Origin: Tetrapyrgos nigripes
Taxonomy: Eukaryota > Basidiomycota > Agaricomycetes > Agaricales > Campanellaceae
Direction: 5' to 3'
Length of the DNA: 64,000 nt
Assembly: GCA_013368315.1 (NCBI GenBank)
Contig: JAACJM010000004.1
Coordinates: forward strand, 1,116,001-1,180,000
Shown here: positions 13,750-26,363 of the stretch, piece by piece
How positions within the stretch are numbered: position 1 is the stretch's first letter
How the letters are laid out: each line of letters starts with the position of its first letter
Position numbers and translations under genes: made by a program
The notes under the pieces: model-generated
The model's input: the letters and a program-made list of their open reading frames with translations, nothing else
The model's database searches: none
What the model was told of the DNA's origin: nothing

Positions 13750-15085
13750 TTTACAGATACAGCTGGGTGATCAGCATGGGGTTCATTGGTAGAAATGTCG
13801 AGAAACTGAATGAGAATTAGCATCGCATATGTAGTCATATAGAGTCACATACAAAAATAATGTTTTACTGGTGCAGATACTAACGCAACAATGGAAAGAG
13901 GAGAAGAACTTGAGAGATGTGTAGAAGCTATGGAAGAATGTGCATTAGTGAGACAGAGAGACTGTCAGGATACGCACAATAATTTGGATAGATAAGGATA
14001 AGATCTCAAGAGTCAAAGAAGGATCCAAGCTAATGCACAAAGGGATGATTTAGTTCACAAGTAGTCTGCAGTCCATGAGAGACAGCACAGCGTTAGCAGG
14101 GATAGCCAAAGTCTAGATGAACTGAGGTCTCATTGAATGAGAGTGCAGGATAGCTTGAGGATAACCCAATACGTAGAGGAACAATGAGTGAGTATGGTGT
14201 AGGGGGGACCTTTTTATTATTCAAGTAGTTGTAGTGTTATGTGGAAAGGGGCTGCAACACCATGATCTGAAAGCAGAAAGGAGGTGATTTCACATTAGTT
14301 TTGAACAGGGGTACTGGTTTCAAGTAGAAGAAACAATAGAAGGAGAGGAGAAAATGGGATTGATTGCAAATTTCTCCAACTCCATGAAGGCACCCCTTAA
14401 TGTCAACCTGTTTCAATGCTGAACAGAAGGAAAAATGGTTATTGGAGTGTGAAAAGCAGCTTGAATGCTGCTGTGTGCTTAATCATTTCTGGTGTGGAAA
14501 AACGTCCACTTACCCCAAGACCCACTACTATTGTAGTGGGAATTTTACAAAGTGGCTGATCAGATACTGGAAATTGAAGGTTTGCAAATGTTGCTCATAC
14601 TACCCATCTTCCAGTGTGCTGGTGGAGTAGGGATATGTGTACATCCCTCCTTTAGTTTAGGCAGTCTATGCGGCATTTCCCAGGGTATTTACAGTAGTTA
14701 CACTTATTTGTCCAGGACTCAGCTCTATCCACATTGTTCCTTTTGTGGCTATCTCACTTGGACAGCCTCTGGGCTGCTCCACTGGCAGCACTAAATCTTG
14801 TTGTACATTTTTGTAGAGCCACTGTTGCAGTAAGGAAGAATGCAAGACAATGAGATTGTGTTGAATCTGGTTGTGGACACATATGTAGATAGTAAAGTGA
14901 CAAGAAGTGAGCAACAGTCACTTATAAACTCTTCCCTTTTATTGCTGGGTTTAAATGGGTCATTCATACTCATCTAATTATTGAGTGAATATCAATTACT
15001 CCTATCCCCCACTCACCAACTCATGCTATGCTCACTTCCAGGTTGCAAGCAGTCACAGCAGGATCATGACTTCTCTCCCACCTCC
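13750..15085. other. No gene recognised; one perfect small hairpin
   Basis: About 1.3 kb without coding signal: frames are under about 85 codons and unlike known families. A perfect 8-bp stem with 4-nt loop (CCCACTACTATTGTAGTGGG) lies near 14521-14540. Confidence 0.4.
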
Positions 15086-15428
15086 TGTTGAAATGGCGCA
15101 ATCATATGCAGCCATCAACAACTGATGAGTAGAACAATAGTAATGATACCATCAGTAATTTAGTTACAAATATATATAGATACATCAATTATATATATTA
15201 CAGTAGTCATATGTAGTATGAAAGTACTTACAGCCACAATCCTAGTATCACATGTATTTGGCCCCTCTCAAAGGTATAAAAGGGCTTGTAGATAGCCCTC
15301 TAAACAACAAGTTTCATACTTAACTCTCATCGCTTTACAAAGCCTCAACTAACCTCTAACAAGCACTTTATCATCCCCAGGTAAGTACAGGAGTTGCCAC
15401 TCCACTTTACATTCCCTGTTGCTCAACA
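15086..15428 (+). mobile_element. Probable copia-type LTR (343 bp) followed by primer binding site
   Basis: The segment runs from TGTTGAAATGGCG to GCTCAACA, with TATAAAAGG near 15268. It is immediately followed by GGTTATGGGCCC (15429-15440), which is complementary to the anticodon arm of initiator tRNA-Met. That is the half-tRNA priming used by copia and fungal relatives. The same PBS follows the second copia LTR at 56302. No second LTR or pol was found, so this is a truncated copy. Confidence 0.55.
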
Positions 15429-16565
15429 GGTTATGGGCCCCAGAAGCCCTTGATCAGCACCCTCATTGGCAGCAGATCTAAATGACTCCAACTACCTGGT
15501 TGTCGCCTTTATGGCTAGGGTTGCTAGTGGATTGGATGATCCAGCACCTATCTGCCAATGAGGGCTCAGATTTGGATGGTGGATGGGCCTCTGGAGGTGC
15601 ACTCAACTGACGGATACCATCTGACCATTCATAGATTGTTGTTGGATGACTGAAGTACCTGGGAATGTGTCATACTTGCTAACTCAGGTTAAGTCTTGGG
15701 CTTTCCCAAGGTACTGTATAGTTGAAAAAACTCATCAAAATCCACAGAAAGATTTTTTCAACATGTTGATGTTGCATCTGTGTGGGAAACACATCAGCAA
15801 GCAGCTAAAGCCATTCTCGTTGTAATAATCTGTGTCAGTAGTCAGTAACTTAATAGTTTTACATGTACCACACTCCAGCTGTACTTAGACACAGATAAAC
15901 AATGAAAACCCACCCTCAGAACATTTCCTTGTACTCTCGTTGGTATGTCAGCCACCCATCCACCAATGATCTGGTAATAGGGGGGTGAGTGTGCTGGCAC
16001 TCTGGGGTTAACTGATACGAGTTATGAAGAGAGAAGTAAAGGATCAAGTTAACATATATTATGTAAGTATATACATATGACTATCTACTGGCCCATTTGG
16101 GCAGTACAACAGTGAGTACACTATACACTGCCCTCACAGTGCCCCCCACTGTCTGTATGGGTCTGTAGATCAGGAAACCATATGATGCATAAGTGTAGAA
16201 CAAACATGAACTCAAAAGACTTTTTATACAAATGTAAAGTGTGAGTGTTCCAAGTAGAAAGAATACTCAACAGTTCAATTGTACTACAAGGACTTTTGGG
16301 GGTTTTGGTAGGGTTTTTGCACAAATGCACACAAGGTAATCACACACAAGGTAAACCAACAGTTTCAAATCACAATTTGTAGGCTCAAATGCCTTATAAA
16401 CAATTTCACAAGTCCAAGGACACACACAACAAATTCAATTCAACACTATTGATCCACACACTATGTTTATACTTGATGGGAGTGAGGTATAGTTTGTAGA
16501 AGCGTAGTCTGTATTTCACGGTCTCTACCACTAGCGCTAGTGAGATGACCAATACTCTACAGTAC
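15429..16565. other. Copia leader remnant and unassigned sequence
   Basis: Begins with the PBS. CCCTCATTGGCAG (about 15458) and its reverse complement CTGCCAATGAGGG (about 15553) form an inverted repeat. No open frame with recognisable domains; the rest shows nothing I can name. Confidence 0.4.
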
Positions 16566-17206
16566 TGTTAAGTCTGGGCAGATCCTAGTGCTAGGAAACA
16601 CTATGGACCCGGGCAGAGGTCTATGGGGAAGAGTGGAATGATAATGAATCCAGACAGAGCTGGACAGGAAGGGAATAAACAGGAAGAGGGAGGATCCAGC
16701 TGGAATGACTGGGAAGTCAAGGCAGAAAGTTAATGGCACTATTGGTACCACCTCACTAGTTGTCTAATCGGAATTGATTGGAAAAGATAGGAGACCAGCT
16801 AAATTGATTTAGACTTAAGCTATCTACTACAAAGTTGCTAGCTTAAGTACTACATTGGAAGTATACAGAATGAGATAGGGAACTATTGGAAATGAATGTA
16901 GAAACTACTGGAAAAGGTAAAGATAAAGGGAACACTCAATTTGCTATCATCACGTGGAAACCCTTTGGAAAGAAAAGGAAGGGGAGCACAAGGTGCTACA
17001 AGATATGAAGTGGAAATGAGGGAAGTATGAATGCGAGCTGTCTGGTTAGTATCTGATATGAGTTGGATAGGATCCGATGGGAAATGTAAACTAAATGGAT
17101 TTGTGGCAACTCGGAAATGAATCAGAAATGAATTGGAATGAAAGGGAAGAGTCGGAAAGGAGTCAGAAGCGATCGGAAGGAGTTATGGAAAGGTATAGGC
17201 TTTACA
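16566..17206 (-). mobile_element. 3' LTR of minus-strand gypsy element G2
   Basis: Reverse-orientation LTR of the hairpin family: the plus strand starts TGTTAAGTCTGGGCAG and ends GGCTTTACA. Family hairpin at about 16813-16848. On the interior side it is followed by a polypurine tract, so this is the 3' LTR of an element whose body lies to the right. Confidence 0.85.
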
Positions 17207-17219
17207 GTATCCCCCTCTT
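17207..17219 (-). promoter_or_regulatory. Polypurine tract of G2
   Basis: On the minus strand AAGAGGGGGATAC directly precedes the TG of the LTR, the normal place for plus-strand DNA priming. Confidence 0.6.
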
Positions 17220-17490
17220 AGGCCTTGAGCCCTCGAGAGGTATGGGAAAGAATAGGGTCCATAAGGAAATGAAGTTATGGAACAGTAGAAGTAAAAATAG
17301 AAAAAGGGTTGACCCCAGAACAGAACAATAAGAAACAGAAAGTAATGGAAATGATCGGAAAGTTGTTGGGTTACCAGATTTGGAAACAGATGGGTTGAAA
17401 TGCATAAACAAATGCAAATGGTCTGTGCACAGTTTTGGGTCCTACAAATATGGATAGGGTCGGGAATGCCTGGACAGTAACTTCATCACA

Positions 17491-18434
17491 ATGATGTCTT
17501 CATCTACCAGTCCTACTACCACCAGCCCTGCTACTCCCTCCTCATTCCAATTCTTAGTTCCACCTGCCCCTCATGTTCCTATTGCTTGCCTCCACGAATT
17601 CCTGCAAGAGTGGGAAAATGACAACCCAAAACCACAAGTCCCTCTGGAGCCTGTCATTCCTGTTGAAAAACCGTGTGTTGGTAACAGGGTGGAAAAGGCT
17701 GCGATCGATGCGGAAAATGAAGCTGGTGAGTACTTCTGAGAGGAGTGGATTCGTCTGGGTTCTGACGGAAATTCTTTCTAGCCATGGATGACTATATTGC
17801 TTTGCACAAAGCATATGCAAAGGCTAACATGGCCATGGAGGATTGGGAGGATGACCGGAAGACAGCAGAGGCCAGGGAGAAGGTGAAATTGGAAGAGGAA
17901 GAGGTGAGGTTGCTTCGGGAATGGATGGAGGTGACAGAAAAGTATGAAGCATGGCAGAAGTTGATGGTGGGTTTGAACAAGAATGCAGAGAGGCGAAGGT
18001 CTGATGGGGAAGGAGAGGGAAATGTAGTGGGGCCGTCGGAAAAGGCGAAGGGAAAACAGCCAGCAGGAGCGGAGCCAGCAAGCCCACATGCATCTTGGAG
18101 AAGGAGAGTAGACAAGGATAGCAGAAATGAGTTGGAGAACGACATCAACAAAGGGGATGCATTCAAAGACCTGTGCGATCAGTGTGGAAGGCATGGAATT
18201 CTGTGCATATCCAATGGTCATGGAAAAACCGCTTGCAAAGGTTGTACCGACACCAAGAGCGGGTGCAGCTTTACTGGTCGGACCGAGCTGTTTCCAGACA
18301 CCTCCCTCCTTATCCCGATCCAACTTGCACAGCTCAACCACCTTATAAGGATTGGAGACACCATGGACGCAATTGCAAAAACATTTCAACATCAACATCA
18401 AGGAAGTACCAGCGGACACATGGTGTGCCAATGA
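17491..18434 (+). CDS. Antisense accessory gene of G2 with a six-cysteine cluster motif
   Basis: Function unknown. Exons 17491-17725 and 17782-18434 with one GT-AG intron give 295 residues, transcribed against the direction of G2 and lying between its integrase end and 3' LTR. An N-terminal Ser/Thr/Pro-rich stretch precedes a charged helical region (about 85-150, probable coiled coil). Six cysteines follow at 210, 213, 220, 230, 233 and 240, spaced C-x2-C-x6-C-x9-C-x2-C-x6-C, the spacing style of Zn2Cys6 DNA-binding clusters, but without the usual RxxK residues between the first cysteines. Near the stop, another frame (to 18552) continues with a basic Lys/Gly tail, so a late frameshift or unseen intron may have cut the true C-terminus. 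The motif is visible; DNA binding is inference. Confidence 0.7.
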
Positions 18435-18820
18435 GGAGAGGCTTATGTCTATTGGGGATCTGGCAGGAAAGGCAAAAGGAAAGGGGAAAGCCAAGGAATT
18501 GGCTGGAATGAAGAGAGGAAAGCTGAAGTCCAAGGCTACTGTGGAGGACTAGGAATGGGTCAGGGAAGCACAGACATGGACTTGTAGAATATTGTACATA
18601 GATCTTGCATGTAATGGATACTTGACCAGACCTGGATGGGCAAAAAACTTTCTTGGATTTTTTCAAAGTGTGAATAAGATCGGGACTGAAAGGAAGTATG
18701 AATCAAGTGCATGTAATGTGATTGTAAAATGGAAATGAATTGGAAAGCCTTGGAAAGGACTTGGAAATGGTAGAAACAGATGAGACAGAGATGGAGAAAG
18801 TGGAAAGCGCTTGGAAATGA

Positions 18821-19634
18821 TTATAATGGAAGTGGACCAGGTTTTGTCGGATTCTTCTTGTGAAAGTCTCCAATAGCTTCATCACCAGTAAGCTCATCTG
18901 CCAGAATCCATGAGAATTCCTCGTTGGTGTCTTCATAACCAGACCACTGTACCATGTATAAGAGAGGACATTTCCAGCAGCACTGATCAATTTTCGAGTC
19001 TAAGATTTCAGTGATCTCATACTGGAGTTCACCTTCAATCTCGACTGGGGCTGGTGGATCCGGGTGTCGATTCAGAATGGTGTTGGGAACAGCGGTTTTG
19101 AGTTGGGACACATGGAAGACAGGATGAATAGTGCGGAGATGGTCGGGAAGCTTTAGGGTATACAACAGAGAACTAGGAGGAGCGATGATCTTGAAAGGAC
19201 CTAGGAACTTTTCAGAAAACTTCAGAGTAGGTCTGGTAGTCTTAATATGTTTGGCAGATACAAAGACTTTGGAACCGATAGGGATATCCAGTAAATCCAG
19301 ACAGCATTTGTTGGCTTGAACCTTGTAGTGTTGTTGAGCTTCCTGAATCTCATCCCGGAGGAAAGTATGAAGTTCCTTGAGATTGATGACGAAATGCTGG
19401 GCATGCTCGGAAGCGAGGTTGTAGTCCAGATGTACTGTGAGGTTTGGATAGAAACCCTTATTTGCGAAGAAAGGAGTGATTCCAGTGGAAGTGTTCAGAG
19501 CATTGTTGTAAGTGAACTCAGCAATGGGAAGTAGGGAAGACCAGTTGTCCTGTTGGTAGGAACAATAGATCCAGATGTACTGCTTGAGTGTTTGGTTGGT
19601 ATGCTCAGTTTGTCCATCAGCTTCTGGGTGATAA
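18821..19634 (-). pseudogene. G2 integrase C-terminal part with chromodomain (truncated)
   Basis: The frame is open on the minus strand from 19634 down to the stop at 18821, about 270 residues. It starts inside the integrase core at the catalytic Glu region (HPEADGQTEHTN), continues through SYQQDNWSSLLPIAEF and the GPFKI DNA-binding module, and ends in a chromodomain (YEITEILDSKI... YMVQWSGY). Chromodomain integrases of this Tf1/Tf2-like clade steer insertion to modified chromatin. The N-terminal half of pol is missing: an LTR fragment in the opposite direction starts at 19635. It is very close to the G3 integrase at the window end, so G2 and G3 are one family. Confidence 0.88.
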
Positions 19635-19837
19635 TGTAAAGCCTATGCCTTTCCATGACTCCTTCCGATCGCTTCCACCTCCTTTCCATTTCATTTCCGA
19701 TTCATTTCTGAGTTGCCACAAATCCATTTAGTTTACATTTCCCATCGGATCCTATCCGACTCATATTGGATACTAACCAGACAGCTCGCATTCATACTTA
19801 TTTCATTTCTGCTTCATATCTTGTAGCACCTTGTGCT
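19635..19837 (+). mobile_element. LTR fragment (hairpin family), truncated
   Basis: Starts TGTAAAGCCTATGCC, as in the G2 LTR, and stops after TTGTAGCACCTTGTGCT, where intact relatives continue with CCCCTTCC. It interrupts the G2 integrase. Confidence 0.75.
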
Positions 19838-20816
19838 TGTCACGAACTGCTACAGTTCTCTGCCCCCCTTCCTCTTCTAATTTATTATTGAACCCTTTCT
19901 CTGATCATTCGTCCATTGCATTTCCTCAATAAACCCTTCAACCTTATACTTCTGACTTTGAACTTTATAAAACTTGTCAAACTCTATAATAACTATCAAT
20001 CAATCTTCCCATCATTCTTATCTCGTATCTATGCTTCCTATCTTTAACTTGATTGATCCGATCTTCCTATCTTTCTTAACCATATGGTACCATTCTATTT
20101 TTATTTACTTTTCCCATCCCTTCGCATTCCTCATATATACTCGAGATATCTTGTAACTGATTCCCCAGTTCGTTCACTTCGTCTCCACTCCATACTACTA
20201 CTACGCAGTGTAGAGCCTAGTCAGCTTACTCGTTTCACTTCCTCTCTACATCTCTCTCTCTCTATCTGTCTATATCTGTTCTCTTAGTGTGTGACTTGGG
20301 TGGTTATTTGAGTGTATCGACAACCTTGACACTTGAACGAACTCCCATACACCCACCTCACTATCTTGAGTCTCTTCCTTGTCTATCTCGTTCATCTTTA
20401 TTCTCAAAAATCCTTCCCCTCTCCTATCCCTATTCCATTTATACTGCAAGCGTCGTTTCCCCTCATTGTAATTCAATTTCGCGTTGATTACTAGCAGACA
20501 CTACTTCGAGTAGACTGCATACCCACTGAATACTTTGAGTATCAGTGTAGCAACAATCGTATTCCCTCCCGTATACATCATCTACCCTGGCTACCAGACC
20601 GATTCATTTTATACCTGCGGTCTATACTGCCGAAGATCGTTGTCGACCCCCATACCCATTCCCACCACAATTAGTGGACACCTATAGTCACTATAATCAC
20701 TCGCAGGGCTCTACAACGACAGTTTTATCTGTACTGAACGTTGGATTTGGAAGTTTAGACCAGGTGAAGTAGCCCTGTCTAGATATTCACACACATGAAT
20801 TGAGAAGGCTCTAAAG
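19838..20816 (+). other. Pyrimidine-rich stretch, possibly an LTR/leader
   Basis: Begins TGTCACGAACTGC exactly at the break of the LTR fragment, so it is probably the start of another inserted element. It is rich in TC runs (20240-20280), with a TATA-like CATATATAC near 20132. No coding signal and no second copy in the window to fix the boundaries. Confidence 0.35.
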
Positions 20817-20887
20817 TTGGGTTCAGGCTCCACTACTTCCCGTGCAAACAATGTCTCCTCAGCCCCCACTGTCAAGATCAGCGCCGC

Positions 20888-21690
20888 ATGCCTCATGCAG
20901 TTGCAGCTGCACTTGCGTCTTCCTCAGCATTGTTTCCTACCAACAGGGTGCCATACATGTCTGAGGTCCATGCATACCCTGGCCAGATGCAGCTGTATCA
21001 TGAAGGACACCTCTGCTTCAAGTGCAGAGTGGCAAACGCAGACCACAAGGCTTCAGAGTGTCCACATGGTGTGGTCACTCCAGCTCTCACTGTGCCTAAC
21101 AGGCCATTGACAAAGGACGACATCGACTATGCTAACAAAATAAGGAAGAAGTATAAGGCCCAAGTTTCCCTCAACGCGCTACTGAAGAGGACTCCAGCTC
21201 CGGTTGCAGCCACAGCTCCCCGTACCAGCTCCAATTCAGTTGTGGACGACATTGACGCCTTCCTAGAACGGGTGGAGAGAGGTGCAAATCCTGTCTCTGT
21301 GGTATTCCCGAATGCCTGTTTGATGTCCAATGCAGACCTATACTCCAATTCTTACAGCTGCTGTCATTCTGCCTCGTGGTCTCCCATGCATGTCCCAGGT
21401 CGTCAAAACCGCCGTTCATCAACGTATGACAACTACAACAGCTCTCCTTCTCCAGACGCTACAGTCCATCACCTTCATGTCATCGTTGCAGCCCTTCCTC
21501 TGAACGCGCCTCACCTGTGGCTGCCCTGAACAACGCCATAGAAAATGAAGATGAGGAGTGGCTGACAGCTGATGGTGCCAAGACTCCTGAAGTTAATGGG
21601 CCTGGACCTGATATGCAGCACACTGTGGTAAGTGATGCCCCTCTACGTCTGCCTCATTTGATGGGCCTGCCATTTCTTCCCCAATCTGTG
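20888..21690 (+). pseudogene. G1 gypsy gag remnant
   Basis: The frame from 20888 contains a zinc-knuckle-like motif, CFKCRVANADHKASECP, followed by an Ala/Pro/Ser-rich tail. The frame then shifts near 21510-21530 before the protease. The capsid half of gag is missing upstream. Confidence 0.65.
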
Positions 21691-24339
21691 TCTTCTTGCT
21701 CCTTGATTCTGGCTCACATATTGTCTTAATCAGGGATGATCTCATCACCCAACTTGGTCTGTGGCGATTCAAGTTGCCTCATCCTGAGGTCATTGGTGTT
21801 GCAACGACTGATTCTTCTTCGCCTGGAAGTACAACCACTTTGCATGAATTTGTTAAGATATGCATTTTGGACCATTCTAATACTTGGACTTCTCAAACAG
21901 TCCAGGCTATCGTTTCCCCATCTCTATGTTCCCCGATGATTCTCGGCATTCCGTTTCTTTCACATAATAACCTTGTGCTGGACTGCAAGACGTGCACCTG
22001 TATAGATAAAAAGTCTGGCATTGATATCTTGGACACGAAGGAGTCTGCAGAGAGACTTGCTTCAACGTGTTGTGTACCTGATAAGCGTAGCCCGAAACAG
22101 AAGAGAGTGGACTATTGTAAATTACATTTAGCAGTCATTGATGAATTGAAAGTGTTCCATCGTTGTAACCCTAGGCTCCGGGCATCTGACTGTGTATGCC
22201 CCGTGGACATAGCTGCTGCAGTGAAACTGAGACTGGAAGAGATGGAGTTGGCTGCAGATTTGCAGGCCTGTTCAGACAAGTTGAAGAACAAATTTGCTTC
22301 AGTCTTTGAGAAGATTCCTCATGTATCGGAGTTGCCTACAGATATATTGTGTTCAGTTAAACTGAAAGATGCTAACAAGACCTTCCAAGCCCACGCTTAT
22401 TCCTCACCACACAAATACAAAGAGGCATGGTCTACACTGATCCAGGGCCATCTTGAGTCAGGTCGGATCAGACCTTCGTCTTCAGCTACCACCTCACCAG
22501 CGTTTCTGATTCCAAAGGCAGACCCCAATGCCCTCCCTCGCTGGGTCAATGACTACCGAGTGCTGAACACAAATACTGTGCCCGATCGCCATCCCTTACC
22601 CTGTATCGAGGATATATTGGCAGACTGCGCAAAAGGTAAAATCTGGGGGAAGATGGATATGACGGACTCATTTTTCCAAACTCAGTTAGATGAGGCGTTG
22701 ATTCTCCTGACAGCTGTCAACACACCATTGGGCCTGTATGAATGGGTCGTCATGCCCATGGGAATCTGGAATGCACCAGCGATTCACCAGCATCAGGTGG
22801 TGACTGCACTTCGAGAATACATTGGAAAATTTTGTCATGTATACCTGGATGATATTATAGTATGGTCCAAGGATGAGGATGAGGACGCCAGGCATGTCGA
22901 GCTGATCCTTGAAGTGCTGAAGTGCAGTAAATTATATTGCAACCCCAAGAAATGCAAGTTCTTTCAGATCGAGATTGACTTCTTGGGCCACCATATTTCC
23001 CGACGTGGCATTGAGGCTCAGAGTGGGAGGTGCAACGCTGTGCTGCACTTTCCTAGGCTGCATTCTGCAGCTGCTGTACATAGATTCCTCAGGATGGTGA
23101 GGTTCATCGCCGGATACCTACACAACCTGGCAGAATACACACACGTCTTGACCCCCCTAACAAAGAAGGAGTGCAACAAAGTCTTTCCCAAATGGACCAG
23201 CAACCATGAAAAGGCATTCATTCACATCAAAGAACGTGGTAGAACGTGCTGCATTGACAACGATTGACCATGCTAACCCTGGCGATAACAAGATTTTCCT
23301 GGTTTGTGATGCTAGTAATTGGCATACAGGTGCGATTTTAGCATGGGGCCTGGATTTAAAGTCTGCCAAACCAGTGGCATTTGATTCAGCACAGTTGTCT
23401 GGTGCGGAGTTAAATTACCCAGTCCATGAGAAAGAATTACTGGCTATTATATGTGCACTAAAGAAGTGGCGGGTGGATTGCTTAGGGATGAAGATCTTTG
23501 TGCTCACAGATCACAGAACCTTGACAAATTTCCAGGGTCAGAAGGATTTGAGCACACGTCAAATCCGATGGCAAGAGTTCTTGAGCCAATATGACTTGGA
23601 CATTGCATACTTGCCTGGGGATGAGAACACTGGGGCAGATGTGTTATCCCGAATTCCCCCATGTGCTCTGCCTGGTGAAGCCAAGGAGAAGATCCTGAAG
23701 CGCGTATTCGAGTTCTGGAAGAACACTTCTGCAGTTGCATCAGTCATGTTGATATCAGCAGACAAAGAATATCTTGAAAAAATCAAAGCAGGGTATCAAG
23801 ATGACAAATTCATAAGGAAGCTCAAGAAGCTACCAGCACTGCCCCCAGGGATTGAGAAACATGGTGGACTGTGGTTCATAGCAAACTGTCTGGTTATTCC
23901 TGCTGGTGGTGACTTGAGGGAGACTTTGTATCAGCTGGCGCACGATAGCACAGGCCATTTTGGGGGTGATAAGTGCTACGCGTTCCTGTGAGATTCCTTC
24001 TACTGGCCTAATATGCAGAAGAACTTAATCGGGTCTTACGTACCTTCTTGCACGGAGTGCCAACGAAATAAAGGACCGACTGCAAAGACACTGAAAGGGC
24101 TGCTACATCCGTTACCTGTTCCTGATGGTCACCTCGAAAGCGTAGCCTTAGACTTTATCGGTCCTCTGCCAGAGGACAAAGGATACAACTGCATCTTGTC
24201 GATGACTGACAGGTTGGGTGCAGACTTGAGGATTGCACCTACTAGGACAGATTCCACAGCAGAGGATTGCGCCCTAGTTTTCTTCAACAAATGGTATTGC
24301 AAAAACGGGTTGCCTAGCAAGTTGGTATCAGATTGCGAT
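21688..24339 (+). pseudogene. G1 gypsy pol (protease, RT, RNase H, integrase N-half), interrupted
   Basis: Chromodomain-type Ty3/gypsy polyprotein. Domains in order: aspartic protease (FLLLDSGSHIVLIRDD, 21688); reverse transcriptase with WVNDYRVLN, KMDMTDSFFQTQ and the active-site box VYLDDIIVWS (about 22838); a frameshift near 23206-23267; RNase H (VCDASNWHTGAI, about 23305); integrase zinc finger (HDSTGHFGG to CTECQ) with an in-frame TGA at 23989-23991; and the first catalytic Asp of integrase (ALDFIGPLPED). The frame stops at 24339, where the giant element is inserted; it resumes at 40825. Inactive because of frameshifts, the stop and the insertion. Confidence 0.9.
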
Positions 24340-26349
24340 AATAGGCTGGCTAGTGGATAATGCTAATAGCTTCGAAGATCGAAGCTAACAACACCAAAAA
24401 CACACAAACACCAATCCTGCTATATAATGCGAGGTGATCCAAAGTGGCAGAACACTCGTATAACTTGTGTAGCTTAAAGGTAAATGGCTCTAGAACCGAT
24501 TGGGGAACAATAGGGGGTTCAACAATAACAATGGTCACAATTGACAGTCTTCTTGACTTCGAGATAAACACAATAAGAGGCCAATTGCCTAGATCTTCAA
24601 TAACACAATGAGGCCAATATGCCTAAGTTCAAATATGCCAATGCAATCACAACAATCTTTGTCTTAGGGTGAACTAATGTTCGAGTCTTTAAAGTTTTGG
24701 GTTTTTGTAGAAATTCCTATTGATATAAAGCTGGCCTGGGCAAGCGAGAGACCTAATCTTCTCTCGAGAGTTATCCAGAATCCACAGCAATACACGCGAG
24801 TACTAATCTGGTTTTCTAGCTACGAGTACTTTGTCCTTTTATACTCTAGAGGTCCTAGAACTGTACAGTAGCTAATATTATTTAAAGTCCGCAATATTAT
24901 ATAGTGAAACACGAGAGATTGAATGAAAGTAACTAAGGAGAGAGATACACGAACAGTATTTACATGAATCGTCCAATCAGAATATGTACAGAGTCCTCGC
25001 GAGAGGGCCAGGGTATATGTAGCACATGCTAGCTTCTTGGTAATGGAGGTCTAGAGCGGTACTCGTACCGGTAACCTCATTGGGTATCACATGCGAACCT
25101 CTTCCAATGCTCGCGAGCGGTCTTTCATAGGTGTAAGATCTATGCACTTCCCTATACTTCTTATACCTTTCCGATACTTTCCTATACTTCACTTTCCTGT
25201 ACTTTCCAGTAGGGTCCTTTCCAGATCCTTTCCAGTAGGGTCCTTTCCGGATCCTTTCCAGTAGGATCCGATGACTTTCCAGTACAGTCTTACTTTCCAT
25301 TACTTTCCTATCACTTTCCGATCATTTCTTCATTTCCGATTCATCTCCAATCCTACTCCAACGTCTCCACTTCATATCCACAACTCCACTTTCCTTAGGA
25401 GGCGTTTCCCTTCACCTTTCCTTCTGTAGTTATATTACTCTTCATTTCCGATCCTTTCCTATCTTATTCCTACACTTCCCGAAGTAGTACTTAAGCTAGC
25501 ACATTTGTAGTAGATAGCTTAAGTGCAAAATCGACAAAGCTGGTCTCCTATCCTTCCTCGATGGTTCCCTAGAGCTTCCCAGTCTTTCCGACTGAAATCC
25601 CTATTTATCTTTATAAGCTCTTTCCTATCTGGATCCACTCGGAATCTCCATCCAATCCACTCAAGACTTCCATCCGGGTCCTTGATGTTTCCTAGCATTG
25701 GGTATCCGCATGGACTTGACAATAGGTTCCGATATCTCCATCCCTACTAGAGTCCTCTAGAGGGCCTCAGTAAGTCTCTAGATCCGTCGGAACTATCTTC
25801 TTTGGTGTCTTTAGGAGGGGTGAGGTAGATCTTGATCATTTGGCAACATCACGACGATCTTAGCTTTAGCTTCAGTAGATCTAACCAGGTTCGCGAACTA
25901 TCGGAATGTCTCCGGGATACTTCGCGAAGGCACCTATCTGAGGTTTCTCCTTGTTATCATTCATCTCCTTTAGTCTTGTATCTTATCTTCTTGAGTCTAT
26001 GTCACATTGGTAATCCCATGGATCGTGAATAGAGGTAATGCGTACTTATACTGCTCGCGAGGTGGCTACTCGTGAACAAGTGCCTTGGGTATGTACATAT
26101 AAACGTATACGAGCAGTCTAGTACTTGAACATTGAACTTAGTAGCTTGAGGGACTTATGTACCATCCTCTCGAGGCTACTTATCCTTATTTCGTATCGCG
26201 CTCGCGAACGTTGCCTCTAGAATCACTTTAACTGATAGATTGGGCTCGCTTCAGTCCTTATTCCCTAGTAAACAGACACAATATATCCGTATACTTGATA
26301 TATGTATGCTTTTTAACTCGTTCTAGTCGAGTTTTTGGCAGGCGTATCA
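24340..26349 (-). repeat. 3' LTR of the giant element (with nested solo LTR)
   Basis: 2010 bp in total, 1415 bp without the nested insertion and its duplication, matching 39405-40819. In the element's direction it starts TGATACGCC and ends CCTATT rather than in CA. On the minus strand TATAAAAGGAC near 24834-24845 is a likely LTR promoter. Confidence 0.93.
25132..25721 (+). mobile_element. Solo LTR nested in the giant's left LTR, TSD ATAGG
   Basis: 590 bp from TGTAAGATC to GGACTTGACA, flanked by ATAGG (25127-25131 and 25722-25726). The right LTR of the giant holds the uninterrupted empty site (TTTCATAGGTTCCG), so both boundaries are exact. Carries the family hairpin in slightly diverged form near 25488-25523. 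Confidence 0.95.
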
Positions 26350-26363
26350 TCTCCCCCCAACTA
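26350..26363 (-). promoter_or_regulatory. Polypurine tract of the giant element
   Basis: Minus-strand TAGTTGGGGGGAGA ends directly at the TG of the 3' LTR. The same 14 bases recur at 30147-30160. Confidence 0.7.

Noticed and set aside
11419..17206. The LTRs at 11.4 and 16.6 kb as the two ends of one element
   Set aside because: They are in opposite orientation; the first has its own complete AGGAC duplication and the second borders a polypurine tract facing right.
16561..17211. Solo-LTR target duplication around 16566-17206
   Set aside because: The flanks AGTAC and GTATC do not match, as expected for one LTR of a longer element.
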